A program made the translations under genes and the position numbers. Below are positions 58,801 to 64,000 of a stretch of 64,000 nt of DNA, piece by piece. Within the stretch, counting starts at the first letter, position 1. Every line of letters begins with the position of its first letter. This DNA comes from Bombyx mori. Its lineage: Eukaryota > Arthropoda > Insecta > Lepidoptera > Bombycidae. Below the pieces are notes generated by a model that worked only from the letters and a program-made list of their open reading frames with translations, was not told the DNA's origin and searched no databases. The stretch spans positions 2,914,001 through 2,978,000 of the forward strand of contig NC_085123.1 in assembly GCF_030269925.1 (NCBI RefSeq), in the 5' to 3' direction.

Positions 58801-60576
58801 GCTCTATCGTCTGACCTATTTCATTTCTGTTTTGAAAATTTCGTTATTTTATTTATGGGTAATCGAGCTTTCGGCCCATTTGACGTTAAATGGAGCCAAT
58901 AAACATCACAAGATGAATGCCGCCTCCCAACTTGAGGCATGAGGTCTAAGCCTCAATTTTATAATTTAACGGCTGTCCTGTCCTTTAAACTGGGACGCGT
59001 CACTGATTGGCAGCAGAAATTGGCAGAGTAGTTTTTTCCCCCTAATTATTCGCTGGTAACCTAACGAGGCTATTCCAGCTACGCCCGGACGGGTAGGTGA
59101 GCTCACGGGCACAACCTGAGAGAATCTGCTAACACTATCTACCACCGGATCGGAATCGTGACCCACTGAGAAGATCCGGCGAGAAACTCAGTGGGCTGTG
59201 TCTTGGGTTCACTCGTCGAACTCTTCGTCGTGATCAACGAATTCAACGAGGACGGTGACCGGTGCTTGAGGGTCCTAAGAGCACCGAGAGTGAATCCGGG
59301 GGATCCAACAAGACATGTTTCGGCGACGGCGGTTTTGCGTTGACAAAATGACCTACATCCAGTAAGAAAACTTAGGTATGCATATTGATGATCATTTCAA
59401 AGGTATTTCGGTAGGTCTCAAAATTAGCTCTATACTCGTTCAATTTTTTTTTCCTACCTAGCTGAGAGCCTTGAGAGGCTATTTCAGCGTAACCTTAACT
59501 ACTAGGTGAACTCACGGGGCTCAAACCTGACGACGTTGCTAACACGAACCCTAGCGAGAGCCGTGCTTCGCAGAATCTACCACCGGATCGGAAATGCGAC
59601 CCACTGAGAAGATCCGGCGAGAAACTCAGTGGGCTGTGTCTGAGGGTTACTCGTTCAAGAGGTCATAAGTTCGACACTAAGAATGTTCCGCCAAGTTTTT
59701 TTAAAGCTATATTTAGTAACTAGCGACCCGCCCTCGCTTCGCTTCGGAAACATTAAAACAAACATGAAACCAAAAAAAAAAATTTAAAAAAAGTAGCCTA
59801 TGTTCATCAGGGACAATGTCGGCTTCTAATGGAAAAAGAATTTTTCAAATCGGTCCAGTAGTTTCGGACCCTATTCGAAACAAACAAACAAACAAATCTT
59901 TCCTCTTTATAATATTAGTATAGATAACGTAAGGCATGTTTACACGTGTTATTGACACGAGCAATAGACAAGTTTTAGACGTTCTCTATTGAGCAAGCAT
60001 AATTTCAAAACAAATGACCCGGTGCCTCATTTAGTTGTGGTAAAATAAGATCCTTGAGTGTTTTTAATTAGAGCCTATTTCCTTGAAATTGACTTATAGT
60101 ATCTGTGGTCAAATATTCGTGTTACAAAAATGGCAGAAATACTTCGAGACAGTATTAGATTTAGGGTAATTTTTTTTATATTTATGTACCGACTCGACAT
60201 TGCCTATATTATGTACCTACTACGTTTTTGATTTGACACTGACTGACATTACGATGTGACAACAGTATAATTATCTATCATTTATCGTACCGTTTTGCAC
60301 GCTGATTCGAATACTTTAGTCGACCACGGAATAATATTTTTAAATTTCGATAAAATCAGACACGACGACCGCCAATCGAAAGGTCAAGTACTAAACCAGA
60401 TATTAAGATTATGTTTTCAACATTTGATTCAAGATATCCTTACCTCGGGTGCTTCAGAATCGACCGCGTGCCGTAACTTCGCTCTCCCAGCACCGCCCGC
60501 GCTCCTGATCGCAGCCATGAGGTCCGCGTGAGCATCACCAGTGCCGGGAGGAGATAGCGGCGAAACTTTCTCTTCA
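37711..60576 (-). CDS. WASHC1: WASH complex subunit 1 (washout), last two exons encoding the VCA tail
   Basis: The penultimate exon, 60576-60444, encodes EEKVSPLSPPGTGDAHADLM and then AAIRSAGGAGRAKLR, the WH2 (V) actin-binding motif. The last exon, 37899-37711, encodes GDLMADLHAKLSMRRRGISG, the central (C) motif, and ends in an acidic GDEDWD followed by TAA. Order and motifs match the C-terminus of WASH1, whose VCA activates Arp2/3 to nucleate branched actin on endosomes; the Trp near the end is the Arp2/3-contacting residue. The exons join in phase 0 across a 22.5-kb intron (60443-37900). The upstream exon starts inside a codon, so earlier exons lie right of the window. A further small exon inside the intron is possible, since the V-C linker is shorter than in vertebrates. 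The intron carries a Tc1-type transposon in the same orientation and many other repeats. Confidence 0.9.
37979..38600 (-). other. GC-richer segment with a 172-codon open frame, unidentified
   Basis: The minus strand is open from 38497 to 37979, and part of the opposite strand is also open, so this may be chance in a balanced-composition segment. No motif is recognised and no splice logic links it to wash. It may be the remains of an unknown DNA element next to the fold-back at 38767. Confidence 0.25.
38767..38937. mobile_element. Fold-back repeat, copy 3
   Basis: GTGTGCTTAGTGTGAGTTTT ... CGCACTAAGCACAC; 171 bp, collinear with copy 2. Both lie close to the last wash exon, one on each side. 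Confidence 0.75.
39048..40698 (-). mobile_element. Complete Tc1/mariner-family transposon
   Basis: The 1,651-bp element begins and ends with the inverted sequence CACTCGGGTGCAATGAAATC. The first 55 bases of each end are identical; similarity with scattered mismatches continues to about 138 bases. It is flanked on both sides by TA (39046-39047 and 40699-40700), the duplication made by Tc1/mariner elements, and sits in a TA repeat. A single uninterrupted transposase reads on the minus strand. It lies in the 22.5-kb wash intron in the same orientation as the gene. The undamaged ORF and identical outer ends point to recent insertion. Confidence 0.93.
39325..40365 (-). CDS. Tc1-like transposase, DD34E
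   Basis: 346 residues with no frameshift or stop. Residues about 1-60 form a first helix-turn-helix (QNQSAVARQLNISRYSVRRV) followed by a GSGRAR segment where Tc1 proteins have the GRPR-type AT-hook. A second HTH lies at about 78-105. The catalytic triad is visible: D150 in LFSDES, D248 in HDNARPH, and E283 in NPIEHLWDELKRE, with 34 residues between the second Asp and the Glu, the Tc1 spacing. The length is normal for the family. It should bind the element ends and carry out cut-and-paste transposition at TA; activity is inferred from intactness only. Confidence 0.93.
   Translation of the reverse strand: MDTTPEKAAQVVALIEAGQNQSAVARQLNISRYSVRRVYQRYRETGGFERRRGSGRARATTQRDNRFLVTTALRNRRLTAVELAQQLQQVREVVVSRWTVRRRLAEGGLTAHRPANGPKLTPAHRRARFRFAQEHVNWTADQWKAVLFSDESRMCLHDNDGRGRVYRRRSERFSQCCITERVAYGGGSYMFWGGISLERKTELVFIVGANIRRQTRGLTSQRYIEEVLQEHVVPFGRLIVSNFPFMHDNARPHTAAIVRQYLQEVNVPVMEWPARSPDLNPIEHLWDELKREIRGRNSAPANLQELQNALKEEWDAMPQDFIRNLIESIGNRCEAVIRARGGNTCY
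41250..41619 (+). mobile_element. Solo LTR of a retrovirus-like (Gypsy-type) retrotransposon
   Basis: 370 bp beginning TGTTACGCCG and ending CACGTAACA, with the TG...CA ends of LTRs. It is flanked by the 4-bp direct repeat ATAT (41246-41249 and 41620-41623). Inside are a TATA box (CTATAAAAAC near 41418) and, about 30 bases on, CAGTCAGTCAGT, where an LTR transcript could start. No internal retroviral genes adjoin it, so it is the product of LTR-LTR recombination. A related, more decayed sequence is at 19897-20545. Confidence 0.8.
42343..42734 (-). mobile_element. Helitron-like element with clear 3' hairpin
   Basis: On the minus strand it begins TCTAATATATAAAATTCTCG and ends GGCAAAACAATGTTTGCC + GGGTCAGCTAG, a stem-loop followed by CTAG. 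Flanking bases are A and T with no duplication. Confidence 0.7.
43597..43848 (-). mobile_element. Bm1-type SINE, truncated
   Basis: TTATTGCTTAGATGGGTGGA ... AGAGGTCCTACCACCAGTG, in the wash intron. Confidence 0.8.
44409..44518 (-). mobile_element. Bm1-type SINE fragment
   Basis: CACCTTGAGATATGAGGTCT ... GCATTACTGCCACACGGCAG; a minus-oriented fragment next to the plus-oriented Bm1 head at 44520. Confidence 0.7.
44593..45693. mobile_element. PIF/Harbinger-like non-autonomous DNA element containing a further Bm1 SINE
   Basis: Terminal inverted repeats read CGGCCTGGCCACGGG on the left and CAGCCTGGCCACGGG on the right (reverse complement). Similarity continues inward through GGTGCGAACxGCGAAGCG. 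TTA flanks both ends (44590-44592 and 45694-45696), the duplication made by PIF/Harbinger elements. A minus-oriented Bm1 SINE occupies about 44930-45365. No transposase is visible, so it would depend on a helper. Confidence 0.65.
44930..45365 (-). mobile_element. Near full-length Bm1-type SINE inside the Harbinger-like element
   Basis: The tail is at 44930; the head contains CGTCATCGTGGCCTAACGGA and the B box GGTGTTCGAATATC near 45300-45365 on the minus strand. Confidence 0.8.
46389..46640 (+). mobile_element. Helitron-like element, 3' end decayed
   Basis: Starts ATCTAAACTAATATTATAAA, with ACTGGTCCGATTTTAAAAAT and CGCGGACGGAGTCGCGGACA; a common lepidopteran repeat pattern. Confidence 0.6.
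47488..47899. mobile_element. Fold-back repeat, copy 4, split by another element
   Basis: The left arm ends at 47594 (GGCAAATGTTCCA) and the right arm resumes at about 47835 (CATACAAATTTGAGTTAACT). About 240 bp of foreign sequence lies at the loop. Confidence 0.75.
47595..47834 (-). mobile_element. Retroelement-like fragment inside the fold-back repeat
   Basis: TTTATTTTCATCATCTCAGC at the left and a GC-richer body. The (CAT)-containing left edge and the CAGCCTGTCCACCGTCCTCT motif resemble the 3' end of RTE-type elements read on the minus strand. The family assignment is weak. Confidence 0.45.
48777..48990 (-). mobile_element. Helitron-like element (family A), uninterrupted copy
   Basis: CTAGCGACCCGCCCTCGCTT at the left is the 3' end on the minus strand. 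It contains GACTTCTCCACTATTTAATG, the empty counterpart of the occupied site at 17512. Confidence 0.7.
49340..49832 (+). mobile_element. LINE 3' end interrupted by a second element
   Basis: The LINE tail runs to GAGCTCGCC near 49517 and resumes at GAGCTCACCTACCGGTCC (about 49763). Between them about 245 bp of GC-rich, unrelated sequence begins with a T run. The interrupting segment may itself be another retroelement tail; it has no family name I can support. Confidence 0.5.
50517..50806. mobile_element. piggyBac-like miniature element (TTAA)
   Basis: 290 bp flanked by TTAA at 50513-50516 and 50807-50810. The ends are inverted repeats of about 70 bp: left CCCCTTGCCTGCCGTGTAGG, right (reverse complement) CCTTTTGGCTGTCATGTAGG, continuing through AAGTAATTATGTCGATTTCTG on both arms. 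No ORF; non-autonomous. Confidence 0.75.
51675..51892 (+). mobile_element. Helitron-like element
   Basis: Starts TCTATACTAATATATAAATC and ends GCGAAGCGGGCGAGTACGGCTAG. Confidence 0.55.
52145..52592 (-). mobile_element. Full-length Bm1-type SINE
   Basis: Minus-oriented, with head near 52560-52592 (GGCCTAAAGGATAAGACGTC on the minus strand) and tail at 52145. The B box is altered (GTTCGGATCCC). It lies in the wash intron. Confidence 0.8.
52787..53145 (-). repeat. Unclassified interspersed repeat, copy 2
   Basis: TGAAGTGAAAACTTCTTTAG ... CACTTCTACCACGTGTGAAT, the reverse complement of 10087-10437 with small indels. Confidence 0.65.
53541..53790 (+). mobile_element. Bm1-type SINE, truncated
   Basis: GTGGTGTTAGGACCTTTTGT ... 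CACCCATCTAAGCAATAAAA. An older, more diverged partial copy (GCGAAGCGGTAATGCGTTCC) lies directly before it at about 53458-53537. Confidence 0.75.
54609..54882 (-). mobile_element. LINE 3' end (CACAGCCCACTGAG family, divergent subfamily)
   Basis: Minus-oriented. It shares the GCGCCTCCGAAGGAGACCTA segment with the copy at 415-612, so these two define a subfamily. It lies in the wash intron. Confidence 0.65.
55472..55755 (+). mobile_element. Helitron-like element (family B)
   Basis: Starts TCTATATATATAAAACTGAA and ends TCTGCCGGGTCAGCTAG followed by T, preceded by A. Nearly collinear with 17513-17798. Confidence 0.75.
55760..57387. other. Part of the wash intron with no recognised element
   Basis: Apparently single-copy AT-rich sequence. 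The minus frame at 56981-57202 is too short and motif-free to support. The same is true of 57860-58849, apart from an ATAATAATAATAAT run at 58198. Confidence 0.5.
57388..57855 (+). mobile_element. Helitron-like interspersed repeat, copy 2
   Basis: Collinear with 14089-14508 (TTAATACGTGAAGCAAAAAC ... GAGACCACTAG) but about 50 bp longer and without the TCTA start. Confidence 0.65.
58850..59030 (-). mobile_element. Old, diverged Bm1-type SINE
   Basis: Recognisable only by blocks such as TTAAATGGAGCCAATAAACA and GACGCGTCACTGATTGGCAG. It may be a related older SINE rather than Bm1 itself. Confidence 0.45.
59035..59360 (-). mobile_element. LINE 3' end (CACAGCCCACTGAG family)
   Basis: Minus-oriented copy, with the ACGGTGACCGGTGCTTGAGG block near 59252. 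A second copy follows at 59447 in the same orientation, giving a close tandem pair. Confidence 0.7.
59447..59650 (-). mobile_element. LINE 3' end (CACAGCCCACTGAG family)
   Basis: Minus-oriented, shorter than its neighbour at 59035. It ends in the T run at 59447 (poly(A) on its own strand) and begins at about AACCCTCAGACACAGCCCAC on the minus strand. Confidence 0.7.
59720..59924 (-). mobile_element. Helitron-like element
   Basis: On the minus strand it begins TCTATACTAATATTATAAAG and ends CGAAGCGAGGGCGGGTCGCTAG-type (last bases GGTCGCTAG at 59720-59728). Confidence 0.65.
60444..60576 (-). CDS. WASHC1: WASHC1 exon with WH2 motif
   Basis: It is bounded by the acceptor TTTGTTTAACAG and donor GTAAGG on the minus strand. 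One base finishes a split codon, then 44 codons follow with HADLMAAIRSAGGAGRAKLR as the WH2 core. The proline-rich segment before it (SPLSPPGTG) fits the end of the WASH polyproline region. Confidence 0.9.
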
Positions 60577-60812
60577 CTGTTAAACAAACGGAGTCATTTT
60601 AGAACAAAATGTGGCCACCGTCACTCATTAATTTTAACACTGCCGAGCAGAGAGCCCAGTCCCGCTGCCTGATCTTGAGGACTCCCTTATAAAGAATATA
60701 AGACAATATAAGCGTGCTGTACGTGCAGAGCCACTAGTAGAAGTTCGTTTAATCCATTTAAAAATCATGAGTTTACATTCATCGGTAAATCTTATTTTTA
60801 TAATTTACTATA

Positions 60813-61028
60813 TAGCTGACCCGGCAGACTTCGTAGTTCCTCAATCGAGAAATAAAAGACTTAAACTTTTGTATAAAATAAACTTAAAACAAACAAAAGG
60901 AACTCGTCCGAAAAAAAAAAACAAAATTGTTATTTTTATTTAATTCCGAGCATTTTCATATTTATCTACCTTTTAAACCTTCTCTGGAATTCCACAAATT
61001 ATTCAAGACCAAAATTAGACAAATCGGT
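60813..61028 (-). mobile_element. Helitron-like element (family B), truncated
   Basis: TAGCTGACCCGGCAGACTTC at the left end; it breaks off at about 61028, inside AAATCGGTC, where it joins a 96-bp segment also present at 288-383. Confidence 0.7.
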
Positions 61029-61124
61029 CAATATAGGAGTTAAAAATCATTTTTCAAATTTCAACATACATTGATGCACGAACTGGGATATTGAATGCGA
61101 TTGCATTACGATATGTAAATGATG
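61029..61124. repeat. 96-bp segment, second copy, fused to a truncated Helitron-like element
   Basis: Same length and orientation as 288-383. Its left edge coincides with the break in the family B element. Confidence 0.7.
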
Positions 61125-61244
61125 TGAGAATTGTAAAGCGAACATTGATTATCGTACGTGAGCTTGTCGCGCGACACGGCCAAGGCCATTCCGTAATTAT
61201 GAACCAGTACAATATACTGCTCTGCTTGTGAATTTATTAATAGA

Positions 61245-61537
61245 CTAGCTGACCCGGCAGATTTCGTAGTGCCTTAAATAAACTTAAAACGAACAAACGG
61301 AATCCGTCGGACGGGGGACACATCAAAGGAAAAACAAAATTGTTGTTTTCATTTAATTCCGAGCATTTTCATATTTATCTACCTTTTAAACCTTCTCTGG
61401 ACTTCCACGAATAATTCAAGATCAAAATTAGCCAAATTGGTCCAGCCGTTCTCGAGTTTTAGCGAGACTAACTTCGATCAGTACTATTATTGATCGAAGG
61501 AGACTAACGAACAGCAATTCATTTTTATATATATAGA
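61245..61537 (-). mobile_element. Helitron-like element (family B) with an internal fold-back insertion
   Basis: CTAGCTGACCCGGCAGATTT at the left, TATATATATAGA at the right. A short segment near 61470-61505 contains CTTCGATCA ... TGATCGAAG and repeats GAGACTAAC on both sides. Confidence 0.7.
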
Positions 61538-61624
61538 AGAAGAAGATAGAAGACAAGATCAGTAAAAGCTTCGTTTATACGATCCCATTTATTTAGTGTA
61601 CAAGAAAATAATGTTAATTCAATT

Positions 61625-61880
61625 TTATTTTTTATTATTGATAATATAGGTGAACGAGCTCACGACACACCTGGTGTTAAGTGGTTACCGGAGCCCATAG
61701 ACATCTACAACGTAAATGCCAACGCCCATCTCGAGACATGACTTTTAAGGTCTCAGTATAGTTATACGGCTGCCCCACCATTCAAACCAAAACGCATTAC
61801 TGCTTCACGGCACAAATAGGCAGGGTGGTGGTACCTACCCGTGCGGACTCACTAAACGTCGTCGTACCGCCAGTAAAGCT
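61625..61880 (-). mobile_element. Bm1-type SINE, truncated
   Basis: TTATTGATAATATAGGTGAA... GGTGTTAAGTGGTTACCGGA ... GGTGGTACCTACCCGTGCGG, between wash exons and the right edge. Confidence 0.7.
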
Positions 61881-62326
61881 AATTATGTAGGTAAAGCAAA
61901 TTTTAATTAAATGCTATTATGCTTCGAATAACACAAACAAATTACCAAACTTCCACTAATTACCCAATTTAATTTCTATTTTAATATTGGCTGTCCATTT
62001 TTTTTGTTACTAAGGAGCTACGACAAAGTAAAGAAGGCGCAATTAGGTAAGATAATGGCACCTAATTGTGCGGGCTCAAATACGCCCTACTGCTATATCA
62101 ATTTATCCGTCATAATGTTATTGGCAGATGTATAAAAAACAGGAAGACGCGACAGGAAAAATAAATTGATTCCCATGTATCTACTGAAGTATCACACGCA
62201 TCTCATGCGTGACAATGAGGGATTGAGATTTGAATTGAGAAGCGAATGAAGTGGTACGAATATGTTTGTGATACTTAATAATCGCATATTTACATCAAAA
62301 AAATATGTTATTTATTGTCATTTATT

Positions 62327-62576
62327 ATTATTATTATTTTTATTGCTCTGGTGGGTGGACGAGCTCACAGCCCACCTAGTGTTAAGTGGTTACTGGAGCC
62401 CATGGGCATCTACAACGTAAATGCGCCACCCCCCTTGAGATATAAGTTCTAAGATCTCAGTATAGTTACAACGGCTGCTCCACCCTTCAAACCGAAACGC
62501 ATTACTGCTTCACGGCAGAAATAGGCAGGGCGGTGGTACCTACCCGCGCGGACTCACAAGAGGTCCTACCACCAGT
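62327..62576 (-). mobile_element. Bm1-type SINE, truncated
   Basis: ATTGCTCTGGTGGGTGGACG ... GAGGTCCTACCACCAGT; well preserved. Confidence 0.8.
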
Positions 62577-62579
62577 AAA

Positions 62580-64000
62580 AAATTAGTCAAAGACATGAAC
62601 TTATCTCGGTCGTTATTAATGGTTAAAATGCCCGGACGACTGAAGTGTCATTAGATTTGAATATTGTGCTAACTAACGCTAATTATTTCACGAGTACATT
62701 AGATCCCCGTACGAATACGTTGCTAGCAGGTTGCGCAATACCGTCTTTACCATAAGGGCACACGGGGCCCGTGCCCAGAGCCCCCATTCTCAGGGGGCCC
62801 CTAAGGACCGACAATTTCTCTCACACATTTATTCTCAAAACATTTTTGTTGGGCGCATTACACTTTTTTTACAAATCAGTAATCTTATCAGAAGGTATTT
62901 ACAAGGCATATACTACGCCATTATATCGATGACTGCGCCTATTCCTACTGTACTAATTAATAATTATAATATTTCCGAACGCATCTAAAAACCAGCAGCA
63001 TTCTAATATCATTAATGACATATTATATTATCATACTGTATTTGATTACCTATAATAAATTGTCATACTCAGTAAAAAAATGTTATTATAATTCGCTTTC
63101 CAAAAGGGCCTCAAATTCTTGTGTGCCCAAGGGTCCCAGCCTAATTTAAGATGTCCCTGAGGTTGCGATCCCTGAGTAGACGAGGATACAGTCGATATAC
63201 CGACACGTACCTATATTGCGATAGGCTTCTGTTATGTGCCATCTCGTACCTATGCAAACACGAACACGAGATACTACCGTTCCACAAAGGTTTACATACG
63301 AGTTTATATTTATTTCTGTACATATCACGTTTTGTGACCAACCAGAGCCCTAAATACAGCGTCGTTATCGTCGCTCCATCCTTTTTACGGCTTTATTTCT
63401 TCGAAATCTTTCAGATTGATAGTTTTCCTCGAATACGAGAATGCTAAATTAAATGAATCCGCCTACAAAATTCGAGCACATGGGTTTCGAGATGCTTCCT
63501 TTAGAAAAAAATATGCGTAATGAAGCAAAAAATATTGGAATATGGAAATATTTTTACATTTCAATAAAAAGGTGACAGCGTGACGCCTACGTTAAATTAG
63601 TTATTTTTCCATAATGTGAAACGTGCAAAGGCACAAAAATCAAGCTCATTTTTACATTACATTAGAGCATTTCAAGGTTTCGCATTTGAAATCGCCTCGA
63701 TCGATAAGTCTAGACTCAATCTTGTGTTAAAACGGATAAATTTATCAGATTTACTACTTTATCCAATTATCGCTCTGAATATCACAGAAAATATTTTCCA
63801 GTTTGGAAATGACGAAGTTATAAAATTATTTTATTAGTTGAATATTTTAGAGTATACTCCTGTGCTCGATCAATGCGACTTAATCCAAAAGGCTAAAGTC
63901 GTATATCCAACTACTTCAACCATTGAATTAAAACAATATTCGAATAGATTATCGGAACGCGAACGTTATCAAAAAGGCGCAAGAACTACATAGCATCATG
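62580..64000. other. Upstream wash intron, no supported feature
   Basis: Wash exons upstream of 60576 should lie on the minus strand beyond this point, but no proline-rich or WASH-homology coding segment is seen before the window ends. Short frames at 62731, 63141 and 63616 show no motif. Confidence 0.5.

Overview
This is a window of animal nuclear DNA, almost certainly from a silkworm (Bombyx) or a close relative. The reasons are intron-rich genes, AT-rich noncoding DNA, and dozens of copies of two repeats typical of Bombyx: a tRNA-headed SINE of the Bm1 type, and 3' ends of LINEs whose tails read GCAGTGGCTTGGCTCTGCC or CACAGCCCACTGAGTTTCTC. Family names come from memory of these sequences; no database was searched. 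Three genes can be built exon by exon with a continuous reading frame. (1) Plus strand, 933-11217: the last eight exons (about 1,270 codons) of a very large acidic, Ser/Pro-rich, disordered protein with a PP1-docking motif. It resembles the tail of a lemur tyrosine kinase (LMTK/AATK), but that name is tentative. (2) Minus strand, 25165-15644: a complete 11-exon gene for a 430-residue WD40 protein recognisable as WDR13. (3) Minus strand, 60576-37711: the last two exons of the WASH complex subunit 1 gene (washout/WASHC1), encoding the V-C-A actin-nucleation tail and split by a 22.5-kb intron. The first two genes converge on 11.2-15.6 kb; WDR13 and wash lie head to tail. The rest is introns and intergenic DNA filled with mobile elements. 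The best preserved is a Tc1/mariner-family transposon in the big wash intron (39048-40698) with an uninterrupted 346-residue DD34E transposase and long inverted repeats. Other types are a solo LTR with a 4-bp target duplication, a small piggyBac-like element in TTAA, many Helitron-like elements (TC...CTAG ends, A|T insertion), a PIF/Harbinger-like element with TTA duplications, a near-palindromic fold-back family, RTE-like and Jockey/CR1-like LINE ends, and many Bm1 SINEs. Several are nested so clearly that the order of insertion can be read. I found no wholly new biological system. The most notable things are the intact transposon, mobile elements lying within about 10-20 bp of functional splice sites in WDR13 and the LMTK-like gene, a duplicated repeat carrying a consensus E2F site upstream of WDR13, and nested insertions that define element ends exactly.
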